Shown in pieces: positions 10,491 through 21,163 of a DNA stretch of 64,000 nucleotides (positions are counted from its first letter, which is position 1; every line of letters begins with the position of its first letter). The notes beneath the pieces are model-generated. The model saw only the letters and a list, made by a program, of their open reading frames with translations. It was not told the DNA's origin and made no database searches. Source of the DNA: Legionella qingyii. GTDB taxonomy: Bacteria > Pseudomonadota > Gammaproteobacteria > Legionellales > Legionellaceae. Both the position numbers and the translations under genes were made by a program. The stretch is taken from positions 7,222 to 71,221 of the forward strand of contig NZ_QHJG01000025.1 in the NCBI RefSeq assembly GCF_003184185.1, in the 5' to 3' direction.

Positions 10491-11957
10491 TACTTTTTAA
10501 TACTTTACATATAACTACCTTTTAAATGAAATCGGTATTCGCCCTTGTGAGCGCTGTAATAACTAGGGCCATTACCGGTTAACGAACGTTTTCAAGGTCT
10601 TTCACGGTTTCTTCTACAAAACGAGCGGTAGTTCCGACGTGCATTCCGAAAGCTACTTCCACCAACCTCTTTTTGTAGTCGCGAACTAGCTTCATTTGAT
10701 AACAAGTTCCAACGACTAAACTAAGCACGATTACGTTTTTACAATCGCCTCGAACTTTGTGCTTTAACACCTTTTGGAAACAATCTCCGTCTTATACTAC
10801 ACTAGCTACGTCGGTTAACGAAACTTAAAATACGACCCGAGTGATGATTTTAAGTACCGCTTTGGTACAGCCAAGGTCGTTTGAGAAAATCAATACAATA
10901 TGCCCTCGGATATCCCCATACGCCTGTTTAATAAGGGACCTTAAAGGGTGAGCAATACCGACGGACCTTCTAACGAGGTCGTGAACGTCGTCCTTTATGG
11001 TATTATAATTTTGGAAGTCTTAACTGTGGCTATTGACGTGAACTCAATAAGTTTGAATAACTAGTTACGCCTAAAGGTCGACCACATCACTTAGAACAAT
11101 GACCGGGGCCGCACCTTCACCCACTTCTTAATCGTTACTTAGGTTACCACCTATTTCAACGTAAGTGTCCACCCTGTCAATGACCGTTTTTTTATTACGT
11201 CCGGCGATGTCCTTTAAACTTCTTTTATAGGAACCTCGACCCACCTTTTTTAGGTTTATAACATAAACGTCTGACACTAGAACTCTACCGTTAACTACCA
11301 CGAGAAAAGCCGCGAAAACGGTTAGTTCCACTTCAAACAAGGAGACCTAGAGCAAATTAGCAACTCGCAAGATAAGTGTTCTTTTACCACCTTCCCTACA
11401 ACTTTTTTTAAGGTTTATAGTTCGAACCGGTACCAAATCTAACACCACAGTTTTACCCGAGTGACCAAAGTCCACGAGTGGCACTTTTTCATCTTGTCAT
11501 GTAGTTCTATCCCTAACTACTTCCACGTTTTAACTAAACACCGCCCTTCGCAGGATGTCCACTGCAAAAACTTTTTCCTTTAAAAAAACTCGGTTGATAA
11601 AAACTACTCCACTTCGGATGTTACGCATAGCGAGCTCTTCTTTAAAAACCAGGCCATGAGCGTCAGTAGGGAAAACTATGCCTTCTTCTTCGTTAAGTTT
11701 AACGTTTGCTATGGCTAATACCAAACCGTCGTCGACACACCTGATTCCTAGAATGAGCACGAGTAGCGCACTGGAGAGTTTAAGCACGGCCTTAAGAAAC
11801 CCATTTGGTGATGGTAGGTTGAGTATTACTTTACGGAACCCCGCCTATGTTTGTTTCACCTAGTCCTGCACTCAATCCAAACATACCTTAGCTTTCGATA
11901 GAACTTTAGTTCGTCCACTTATAATTAGATCTACTACTTGGTTAACCCACCATAATT
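10491..11957 (+). CDS. betB: NAD-dependent aldehyde dehydrogenase, betaine-aldehyde type
   Basis: 488 residues, ATG at 10491 to TAA at 11957. Aldehyde dehydrogenase landmarks: 'IIPWNFPLVMAAWKIAPAL' (cofactor Asn), 'NTIILKPSELTP', 'AFTGGTVTGKKI', 'KKISLELGGKNPNIV' (general base Glu) and 'ANQGEVCSSGSR' (catalytic Cys), then 'EIFGPVLAV'. It oxidises an amino-aldehyde or betaine aldehyde to the acid. The next gene overlaps its stop by one base (TAATG), so the pair is translationally coupled. Next to homospermidine synthase, an aminobutyraldehyde or related polyamine-derived substrate is as likely as betaine aldehyde. Confidence 0.88.
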
Positions 11958-13273
11958 ACTTAGTTTAATTATAATTTTGTGTTTATGGCCCTGGTTTTAG
12001 TGTTTTTAATTACCTCGTCGCAATATTTGTACAACGCGCTCCAGGTAAAGTGCGATGAGGGTAGAAACACCTTGCTCGTTTTCCAAGTAAACATCTCCTA
12101 CATCTACCTTTACATAAGAACCTAAAGAGTAGACCTTAACCACACCACTTATGTCCCGTGACAGGGCTATGCGACCAGTTACGTCAGTTCCGTGTCCAAC
12201 TATTTAAGTACGTGTGCTCAAAATTATAAGAAGGAATACTTCCGATATAGTTCCACACACTTTTTAATTTAATAGTGTGAGGGCCAACAAAGCTTTTTTT
12301 TAGTTAGGATAACTTAAGCCCTCGACTCCGACATCTTTTACGCTAATTTCAACGAGCACGGATATGACCTTTCGTTCGGCACTAAACAAAACTAGTACGA
12401 ATGGTACCAGCATGAATGTACCGATACCGTGAATGGCGTTTCTTATTTGGGATATTCGTACCTAAACCAGGTAAAGAAAGTCTCCAAATAGCACGAGGGT
12501 AAGGTATACTCATAGCAACCGTCCCTTTTTTAACACAGCTTCTTACAAAGTTGCTAAAAAGACTTGAGCAATTAAACGCACACCCACAACTTTTATGGCG
12601 ACGTCACTAAAATCTTGGGCACAATCCCCTTCCCCCTAAGTATGTTAAGGGTCAAGGTAAAAATGTTTTCGAAGCGCTCAAAACAAGACGTTTGTTTTAA
12701 CAAAAGTAGCGGCTACTTTAAGTTAGTCCAAAACCAGCATGTCCTTTAGATAAACGTTACTTTTGTTACCCGCACCTCGGACTAGAATGCGACTGTCGTT
12801 TCCCCAACCCACCACCTTGTCACTAACGACCACATTGTCCTTTTCGACTTTACTACCTACGACGTTACCACCCACCCAACCCACCTTGGAAACCGCCTTT
12901 AGGTGACTCAACACGTCGTCGAGAACTTCATAAGTTTTAGAAACTTCTCCTTCCCGAAAACGCAGTACAACGCTCAGAAAGTTTTCATGAAGTAAGGTCC
13001 GAAAGACCTAAATTTCTTTTTATATTTTATCATCCACTACAAGCACCAAATCCACAATACGTCCGCGAGCTTGACCACCTTCTATTCTCATGCTTCCATG
13101 GTTTATTTCTTTACCGCCTGTCTAATTGTTCTAAAACAAATCTCGCACCTGACCATTAAGAATCGACGCCTCCTATACCTTTACATTAAGCGGAGGAATA
13201 CGGAGAAAGCTGTCTCTATTTTCTAAACCTTTAACCTGAAAGATAGTAACTCCTTCCTGAGTTTTGGAATATT
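11957..13273 (+). CDS. Class III aminotransferase, 4-aminobutyrate type
   Basis: 438 residues, ATG overlapping the previous stop (TAATG at 11955-11959), TAA at 13273. Starts 'MNQINIKTQIPGPKSQKLM', the PGPKS start usual for GABA aminotransferases. PLP-enzyme motifs: 'LLNSGAEAVENAIKVARAYT', 'ICFDHAYHGRTYMAMALT', 'FIADEIQSGFGRTGNLFAM' (PLP-binding Asp) and 'DLTLTAKGLGGG' (the Lys forming the Schiff base). It would transfer an omega-amino group to 2-oxoglutarate or pyruvate, producing an aldehyde for the preceding dehydrogenase. The substrate is not certain. Confidence 0.9.
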
Positions 13274-13387
13274 TTTCTTCACGTTATATTCACCGCACTC
13301 GTTCACACGGATTTACGCAATTTTCAGTTTTTAGCGATTTTACAAGATATAAATTGGTACTACCAATTTGAAGTTCCTCCTTATCTT

Positions 13388-13690
13388 TACGTATTTTTCT
13401 TGTAAACCAGCTATCATAATTGTGAAAATTAAAGAAGTACGAAGTAAAAATGTCTTCGAGTCCGACGTAGCCATTTACAACTGGTGGACAGTGTTACATA
13501 CCGTCGAACATTTCCTTTATTTCCGACACAACTATTAACGCAAAGCTTCCTATGATGCGCTCCCAACTCATTTCTATAAGAAGTTACGGAACGACCAACA
13601 CCAGATCCTCAGTGGAGCTGTCGCTCACTACGTTGGGATTTTCTCGTTTAGTTTCGGACGACAGTTCCAACAGAGTTACGCTACGTAATT
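13388..13690 (+). CDS. Small Cys-rich secreted protein, 100 aa
   Basis: ATG at 13388 with a strong AAGGAGG ribosome site at 13374-13380, TAA at 13690. A clear signal peptide ('IVLTLLISSC...TEAQA') is followed by a mature part with about ten cysteines in repeating patterns: 'CMAACKGNKGCVDNC', 'CLAGCGLG', 'ACCQGCLNAM'. The cysteines suggest disulfide bonds or metal binding in the periplasm or outside. A second, shorter Cys-rich secreted ORF follows 75 bp downstream. I do not recognise the family. Confidence 0.75.
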
Positions 13691-13764
13691 GCGTCGTTAC
13701 TTATTTTTTAATTTTAAATCGGATTTAAAATTTAACTGTGCTTTTTTATCACTTCCTCGTACAA

Positions 13765-13974
13765 TACCTATTCAGTACCTTATTTTAAACATGGTAGAAC
13801 GACCCTCGTCATTAATGATAACCGAAATCATTAAACCGTCAACGACTACTACGTACGTTTCGTTTTACGCTTCAGTTGAGATTTTCAACATGGTTTCCTA
13901 CGCTACCCTTATGGCTAACGTATAATTTGACGAGACTATGTGCTCTATCAACACAAGTTCCGACACCACTAATC
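13765..13974 (+). CDS. Small Cys-rich secreted protein, 69 aa
   Basis: ATG at 13765 after GAAGGAGCA, TAG at 13972-13974. Signal peptide 'ICTILLGAVITIGFSNLAVA', then a mature part of about 41 residues with seven cysteines: 'CKAKCEVNSKSCTKGC', 'CILNC', 'SCVQGC'. Same design (signal plus closely spaced CxxxC) and same strand as the preceding 100-aa gene; the two may be related and co-transcribed. Function unknown. Confidence 0.7.
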
Positions 13975-14077
13975 GTTCTTTGCGAGATAAATCGTACTCA
14001 AAATGTGTTATATCTTTTCCTTATCACTGGACTCTTTCGTCGAAAAAATAAGAATAACGATAAGGAAAATTGGAAAG

Positions 14078-15376
14078 AATCAATTATTAGGTACTGAGTT
14101 TGTAGGGGAACCGCCATCTCTCTAGAAAAAGTATAACAAAATAACCACTTCGTATCGAGGTCCATATTTTTCGATTAGGTAGTAGGGAATTCTTCTAATA
14201 TATGTAAACGAATTTAAGAAATAAAAATATAAACATTCATTTTTGGTTCTTAAGAGGTACTTTAGAGAATCCTAAAACCCCGTCTAAATAGAGAGGAACA
14301 ACATTATTGAATCCCAGAAACCATAAGCGTTTTTAGACTCTAAAATTTAGTAGAAAATTAAGAACTTACCAACTCATACAAGGAAATAAAAAAAACCAGT
14401 TGTCGCAGACCTACCATTAACAACACAACATTCTTAGTCACGGAAAAAATGGAAATTTCACTTGTCAAGGAAAAGGACCAAATTATATAAGGGTCAATGA
14501 TCCTATAAAATCCCTCATAGATGACAAAAATAATAGCTTTAAGTGGGTACATTTAAGGAGTCTACAGCTATTCAAACCACCTCACTTAAAAAATACTAGA
14601 TATAGATAAGGACGGGGTCATATTGAATGGAATTATAAATTTTAGAAGGTACGAGGTAGAAGGGTATAATTCGCTATAAGTTAACCACAGAAACGCGGTA
14701 GAAAACGGCAGTCCCAAGGAAATTGTTTAGGATATAATAAAAGTTACTAAGCAAGTAATTTTTTACGCGAGAGTAATAAGCAATTACTTCCTATGACTAA
14801 ATATTTAAAAAATTTTAGTCTTTCTCTCCAGCGAAAAACCTTCAGAAAACTTCATATCCTCATACGAAAAAGTTGTAATGGTCTAAAATTACGTGATTCG
14901 ACTACTAGTTACCTCATTTAGTTCGGTGAACATTCTTTGTTATGTTAGCGTTTATGGCATGGTTGTTTCTCATTTTTGGTCCGCGGTTATTAGGGTTAAT
15001 AGTAGTAACGAAAAAAATTACCTCTACCTAAAAAACAATCAACTTAGTTCAACGGTAAAAATAGAAGTTTAAACAATCATTGATTTTCTTCATTTAGCTA
15101 ATTTATGGTATACGGTTCAGGAGGATGACATTCCTCGTAATTATTCGGCCATCAATAAAAAGGATGTATTTAAGCTACTTAGGGATTTTGAGGATTTTTA
15201 TTTGGATTTTACTCATGTTCTTACCCCCTAAAGACTCTTGAAAGAAACGGCCACATACCGAAAACACAGACTCTCTTTCTTCTTAGACGAAGATATCTAC
15301 GCGGCGTAAATGATGTTTTGACCCGTAGAACACAATCCAATAAAGGTGTTACGAATGTTTTAAATCTACGTAGGTA
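14078..15376 (-). CDS. Zinc-ribbon plus TM2-domain membrane protein
   Basis: 432 residues, ATG at 15376, TAA at 14078. Residues 7-24 form a zinc ribbon (Cys7, Cys10, Cys21, Cys24: 'CKHCGN...CSKCGA'). A TM2 domain follows: 'ILVLILGLFLGVLGIHRIYV', 'GKITTGLLMLLTVGGLGIWY', 'LIDLLLLVTNKFEDKNG'. A third hydrophobic segment 'MMIIGIIGAWFLLFVGTVFA' precedes a polar region of about 280 residues with no named domain that ends 'KGMFESWIIN'. The order zinc ribbon-TM2-membrane anchor-soluble domain is clear; the function of the soluble part is unknown. Confidence 0.85.
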
Positions 15377-15687
15377 CGAATGAGAGGTTACATTATAGCT
15401 CGGTCAAGCTTATCTGAGATTTAAGATATCCGATCTAGAACTATAGAATGAAAATATATATCTAATTTAAAATTATTTGAGTTATTTAGAATAGATTTTA
15501 TCCTCTAAAGGATGTTTTCCAAAGTTATATAACGAAGCTCCTCTATTGGTACGTTCTTTTATATAAGTTAACGAAGTTACTAGCCGATTCCCTTGAGTTC
15601 GACGTAGAGTGACGGATGTAGGGCGCTCTACTTAACGTTGTCGGGGATCGACTAAAATAATGTTTTTTTTAATTATTTCTAAAAAAT

Positions 15688-16533
15688 AATTGCGAAGAAA
15701 AGATAACAGACATTTGCTTAAGGCAAGAGAAGTTATAGTTAGTTTGGCGCAAATATTTCAACAGGGTTACGTGAAAATTTTAAAAAAAATGAGAGCCGTT
15801 TACGGACGACTTAAAGACGTCCTCTCGAAAATAGTACATTTCGGTTTTTTGGTGGCCTAACAAGTTAGAACCTATATTACGCGACGCGATTAAGTAATTA
15901 TCACAAAACGGGATAAACAGAGTTTCATTATAGTTAAAACGGTAGTAGTGCATGGAAAAATTACATGGGAAAGTAAAAAACCGGTATTTAATTACAAACT
16001 TTTTATAGTGGACGTACCTAATTAGGGGTCACTGACAGCAACTATTAATGAAAAGAAGGTTCGCCACATGAGAGACGTTATTCATTTGATTGAAGGAGTG
16101 GACCGAATTTCAATCGACAACAGAATAGGTTTTTTATTAGCTAAAAACTCGAACGTTATTACGCAGGGACTAATAGAACGAAATTTATTTGTTCTATTCT
16201 AAATGGTTAAAGGTACCCGGCCACAACAAGACCAAACCCGTGGTTATTTAGGAATAGATTAGGGGTTAGTTCTTTTCGAGGATGTCCTAAATGTAGTTAA
16301 TGAAAATTTTTACGTGTCGACGGATCAAACCGTTCTCCTACGGACCAACAACGATATTAAAACAGCAGACTTAGTTTTATCTGTTTTTGTAGGTCATGTA
16401 GTGGTTGGTTTCGCGGAAATCCCTGGCTAAATAACCCATTATTTTAAAGGGGGGTGAGAGGAGGAACTTCTATATGAGGTTTTCCTCGAAGGGCATGGTA
16501 AAAGTTAAATAATTTAACGGGTTAAAAATAGTA
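15688..16533 (-). CDS. CvfB/YitL-type S1 RNA-binding protein
   Basis: 281 residues, ATG at 16533, TAA at 15688. S1-like folds in series: 'APFGVYLQGGEWGEILLPNK', 'LKVIDVNPVGAFLDWG', then a third S1 around 'IHAGDIFQTLIYGQKMKGYI'. The winged-helix end has the family text 'GGFLALHDKSSPAEIQQAF' and 'SKKNFKSALGQLYKRGLIDI'. Length matches the family. CvfB proteins bind RNA and affect gene expression and virulence in Gram-positives; here that is only by homology. The chosen start lacks a strong ribosome site. Confidence 0.88.
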
Positions 16534-16812
16534 CTGGTTTGAGCAAAAAAGTATATATTCAGTTCGAATTGTGTCTTACACACATAATAAATAATTACAA
16601 CATCGGTTTAATAATTGACTATCAACATACCCATCCTGATAGATACTACAATATCGGCGTATTGTTTCACCTCTATGTTCCAACTACGTAAAACTGGGTT
16701 GTGTTTTTAGGTGAGTTTTTATACATAAAGTTCCGTAAAATTTGTATACAACGTTTAACTAATTATTTTCTTTTATTAGCCGAGGATTAAAACAAAGTTT
16801 CTCAGCTAATAA

Positions 16813-17880
16813 TACTTCGGTCGCTCTTAATATTATAGGGATTATGTTCACCGATAAAATTGAAAAAACTATTAATTTCCCCGGTAAAGACCACTACACG
16901 TACAATAACCGAGTTATTTTGTATGTTATGTTGGATGGCGGCTTAGAAGAAGTTTAATGTCACCTGATTTATTATGTTTCCAGTAAGTTGACGAATTTTA
17001 ACTCAATAGACTGCTCCGATTTTTTGACGACCACTCTGCGTATTTTCTATAGCGGTGTCTAGTAAGAGTCTGAAGTGAAAGTAACGATCTACGGCTTTGA
17101 GGATTTTACCAAGTTAACCGATACTTAGTACAAGGACAAGACCTAGTTCCCGGTGTACCTTGTACGTAGTGTAAACGGTATTGACCGCGCGAACTGCGGC
17201 ACTAACCTGTTCCCCTAATGTAATCAGTTGAAACAGTAAATGTCGATCCGTTAATGAATCTTTTTATACCTATACGAGACTCGCCAACCCTACCGTTAAT
17301 AGGATAACGTCATTATTTAGTCTAACTTGTCATACCTCAACACTTGTTTCTTTTTGTTTGTTGACATCCTACACCACCAAACTGACTCATGGGGTTAGTA
17401 AGCTTATTCTTTGGACTCTGAAAATATCTAGGGTTTCTTATGTCGTGTTACTTACTCGATTAGAAGCCATTCTATCACTTAACCAGTTTATAGATAACCT
17501 CTTAGTCAAGAAGGACCTGTAATTTACTTCATTTTCTTCGCGAAGCGAGCCCGCTGGCTAGACAAAAACGCTAGTACGATGGCGCAGAACTGTATCCACA
17601 ACAACCACGACAACCTTTAATATTTTGGTTCTTGCTATGAACCAATTAGTGGAGTCTACACAATTACCCAAATAGTTTATATGTTCGCCGGGTACCTTAC
17701 TAGTAATGACCAATGCTACTATTACGCCAACGACAACTATTAATGCCATTCTTTGTGTGGCCTAATAATTGGGATGCATTGAGAACCCCCTCATTGTACC
17801 CCTTATTACCTCTCAAAATATACAGTATGCTAATAAAATCTAATGACTGTATACTACATTCTGCAAAAAGCGGGTTAATT
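16813..17880 (+). CDS. Papain-like (C1 family) cysteine protease, secreted
   Basis: 355 residues, ATG at 16813, TAA at 17880. Hydrophobic N terminus ('IIISLIQVAILTFLIIKGAI') acts as signal or anchor. Catalytic layout of C1 peptidases: 'VLDQGPHGTCITFAITGALD' (Gln of the oxyanion hole and Cys118), 'AAHGMIITGYDDNAV' (His294) and 'TLRNSWGSNMG' (Asn323). The remainder is alpha/beta as expected, with no long propeptide inhibitor recognised. Exported cysteine proteases of this type occur in Legionella and could act on host proteins; no evidence here tells. Confidence 0.85.
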
Positions 17881-18177
17881 CTCGTACTGGATTATAAGTT
17901 GGGTCATATAGAACCTACGTACGTTTACTGCAGCATGAATGATTTTACATCCGTCCTAGGATTTTAATCTCTTTAAGACTTTAGGTAGGTACTGTTCGTT
18001 TTGCTACACGTCTTTAATCTTGTTGACGTATCAATTTTACCTTGATGTAGTTGAACCGTCGGTAAGAGCGGTCACTATTACCGATATTTTAAGATGTTCG
18101 TGTTTTAGCTCAAAACTGTTAGATAAATATTAAGGTTATATTATGTTGGTATTATGATAAACCTGTTAAACAAATTA

Positions 18178-18651
18178 TACTCACCATTTCCGAATCGAAT
18201 AACCGCTGTTCGAACCGTCCTACGTCCCAAACCATTATTAATACTCTTACGAGACATAAACAACTTCGCAATACGTGCGGTTAGTAAATTATGAATGCCG
18301 TTCCTGCAGCGGTTAAAAATAAAACCACTTAGTTCTTCATAAAAACGAGGTTCATAATCAGTATTCTCAACAGCGAATTGAGCACTACTTTCTTCGTACC
18401 TCGCACAATATTTTCTAAACGTTCCATAAGAACTACCGGCGGGTTAAATAGTTCTACCCCTAAACGTATTATATGAATTTCAGAAACCACTTTTCTACTT
18501 CGTCCTAACGTGCTGTAGAAAATTCTAACATGTTTTCGGTAGGAAAAAACTTGTAAAATACAAGGAACTTATAAAAGAAAGTAACAACGTCTTTACAAAA
18601 CCCTTGCTAGGTTGACTTTTTTGTCCTTTACCAAAGAGAGGCTTTTTAATT
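18178..18651 (+). CDS. Hypothetical protein, 157 aa
   Basis: ATG at 18178, TAA at 18651. Soluble and basic, begins 'MSGKGLAYWRQAWQDAGFGN', with aromatic-rich central part 'FYFGESRSIFAPSISHKSCR' and tail 'KTGNGFSPKN'. No known motif. It converges on the MerR gene, with a hairpin terminator between. The 297-bp gap upstream holds only a 38-codon ORF (ATG 17920) that I do not trust. Confidence 0.6.
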
Positions 18652-18717
18652 TTCATGAGACAAAAAGGAACTAGAATTTTATATTGGGTGACGTAGCTAC
18701 GACTAAAATGGAATTTC

Positions 18718-18741
18718 TAACGGATGGAACACCATCCGTTA
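18718..18741. terminator. Bidirectional hairpin terminator
   Basis: ATTGCCTACC-TTGT-GGTAGGCAAT, a perfect 10-bp stem with a 4-base loop, between the converging 157-aa gene and the TipA-like gene (stop at 18747). Confidence 0.7.
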
Positions 18742-18746
18742 GGTTA

Positions 18747-19508
18747 AATTCTGTTTAACGCAAAACGTTTGTGAAGGTAGCGGCGTCAGTTTTTGAGCTG
18801 GTTTAGTCCTACTATTGCTAATTTCTTTAGTGCTTTTAGTCCTACCAACTCTATTCAAACGGGTTCGGGATTTATTCATAGAAACCAACCGCAGGTTGTT
18901 AAAAACTGGGTCAGTATCACGACAACTTATTCCAGGACATGAAGGAAACTAAGATATAATTCCGGAACAAATTGACGTAATCGTTCACGTTCTAAATTAA
19001 CGAGAGGTCTTCGAAATTTACAGAGGGTTAGTCCAAAAAAGGTTACTCTTTGAAAACGGGTTGACAGTAGTTAAACAACGACACTGTAATGCGGGCGAAG
19101 TTGGTCTATAAAAAGTACAAGAACAACAAACTACCCCAGTTTAGGGAGTTTGTAAAGAAGCTATAAGTAAAATATAACAGGAGAATTTACCCTTTACCAA
19201 AATAGTTAGCAGACATACTCACAAACACAAGCGAGTTGTAATCTGACGTTACTCCTAAAAACAACGACATTGCTAAAATAAAATAGCTTTAGTAACGTCG
19301 AGTTTTAAAGGAATTACAGCAATTCTCCTTTGAGTTCAAGTGCTTTTTTGTCTTAAACAACTTCATTTTCATTGACGAGAAGGACTATTATTGCTATAAC
19401 TAATAGTGGTATCTTACGTCCGAAATTATTTGGTTAAAGTAGTATTTTCGCGTTTCAGGCCCACGAATATGGTCTTTCGAAGCGATAAACAAATTAACAC
19501 ATGAAGTA
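18747..19508 (-). CDS. MerR-family regulator with TipAS-like domain
   Basis: 253 residues, ATG at 19508 after TAAGAGGA, TAA at 18747. N-terminal MerR helix-turn-helix: 'YTIKQIAKLSGISTRTLRFY' and 'DEIGLLKPAFYGDNQYRYYQ', then a coiled coil ('LLLLQQILFFRELEFPLNDI'). The C-terminal 110 residues resemble the TipAS effector-binding domain ('VQDLIQQHYDWVKNCWTPTK', 'YLNHPDFRDFFNRYHPDLVE', end 'FLTAAMEVFAKRN'). TipA proteins sense peptide antibiotics or multidrugs; the ligand here is unknown. Likely autoregulated from the 288-bp gap upstream. Confidence 0.88.
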
Positions 19509-19796
19509 TACCATAAGGAGAATTCGGTGTTCTCTGTGTTATTCCCAATTGCAACGCCGTTCCAGTTCATAATATTAGATGAAATATTTAAGTAATTAAA
19601 AATCGTTCGTAAGGGACTAACGATAGGTTCGGATTAATACAACAGGTATTTAATAAAATAGACTATATAAACTCCGAAACCACAAGTTTACATTCAGAAA
19701 ACCGTCAACTACAAGATTGGTTAAGTAAAATCGGGAGAATTCTGATCAAAATCTCCAATTGATGCTTAATTTTAGGTTTATTATTCTCCTATTATG

Positions 19797-21083
19797 TACT
19801 TTGACTACAACCAGTAACCATATTTGGAACTTTATTGTTTTACCTCGCATTCACTTAGGTCTAGAGGTAAGCTACTCCTACTAATAGACACACAAATACT
19901 TACGTAATGCGGTCTTCTCCGATTGGTCTACGACCTTTTATATTTCAGTCGTAAGTTCTACCTGATAGGATACCTCAACCTATATCTTCTCGTTCTTAGG
20001 AATAGTAGCCTTATAATAGATCTTTGTGTACCTTAAATACAACAACGTAGTTACTTCAAAAATCTTTCTATAAAACTGCCCTTTCAAGTCCTCCAAGTAG
20101 GCCTTCTGTTTAAGCCTTTATTTAGCAAGATATATATGTTCAGTTTCTACCCCGTTCTACTATTAAGTGCACGGGCAAATTAATATCATTTATGGTCATT
20201 TCTAAGTGATTGTTAATTCGCATATAGTGGACTTGTTTAACTCCTCAGTCTCAATTAACTAAAAAGCCTTCTTATGGACCCACGATGAAGTATATGATTT
20301 TCCTTATTCCCCTCACGAGTTTATTTTCGTCGGATATTAAAATTACCTGATAAGAATGGACCACTATTAAAATTACATGAAACCAATGGACGGTTCGGAG
20401 TAGTTCCCGTACGATACAAATGACGGATACCTACATGCTTAGTATTCTAACGATTTTACGACCTTCGTTTTTAATCTCTACTGCTTTTTTCCTTTGTTTT
20501 TCTTTGTGGCAACCATTAATTATCACTTGTGTAATGAGACCACACACTCCCCGGATAAAATAACCGAAGTCCCTTAATAAATCTTGTTTACATACCATTC
20601 GGTTAAGTACAGAGAGATCAGTTACTAAACCATTCCGCTCCAGAACGACTATTTGTCCGCGTTGTTGCTCGTTGACGACATCTATTTTAGATACGACTTA
20701 CCCTACGTTTTCAAGTTAATTCCTTAGTCTGAATAGAAAATTTCGTTGTTTCGTCTTGTCGAGGTCACAAGAAGGGCGGCGTTACCTAAGGTTGACCTGG
20801 GATAGTTTTTGGAAGCACGCGTAGAAGTAAGTTATCACTTTTGTGCTAACAAGGGTTTGGACTTGGCGATGGCATAGGACGTTAAGAATACTTCCTTTTC
20901 TGGCAACAAGGTTTCGGACTCGGTGACGGTATAGGGAAATAATGGCCCTCTGTTTCAAGAGATTGTTGAGTACTCGTTTGCTTTTACCAACGAGGTGCTC
21001 GAGTTAGTTATAAGGTACTCAGACTACGTTTACTCGGCAATTTTCGGAAATGACTTCTCCTCATAAACCCGGAAAAAGTCATT
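19797..21083 (+). CDS. Hypothetical 428-aa protein, effector-like
   Basis: ATG at 19797 behind AAGAGGA, TAA at 21083, followed by a strong terminator. Soluble, no signal peptide. Features: acidic N-terminal third, central 'FLPGDNFNVLWLPAKPHQGH' segment, a charged helix 'MLEAKIRDDEKRKQKE', and near the C terminus a duplicated proline motif 'VPKPEPLPYP' about 22 residues apart. A Glu-rich end ('FTEEEYLGLFQ') would fit a Dot/Icm secretion signal. No enzymatic family recognised. Confidence 0.65.
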
Positions 21084-21100
21084 ATCTAATTCGTCAGGTA

Positions 21101-21134
21101 TCGGTCCAACGTTCGTTGGTCCGAAGCGAAAAAA
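21101..21134 (+). terminator. Rho-independent terminator
   Basis: AGCC-A-GGTTGC-AA-GCAACC-A-GGCT stem with one internal mismatch, followed by TCGCTTTTTT, 18 bp after the 428-aa gene. The stem sequence resembles a family of scattered repeats in this window (see findings). Confidence 0.8.
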
Positions 21135-21163
21135 CTATATGCTTATGAGTTTGTCTTTATTAC

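Noticed and set aside
15550..15714. 54-codon ORF (+, corrected) beginning 'MQENIFNCFNDRLRELKLH'
   Set aside because: Its end overlaps the well-supported CvfB gene on the other strand by 27 bp and it has no clear ribosome site.
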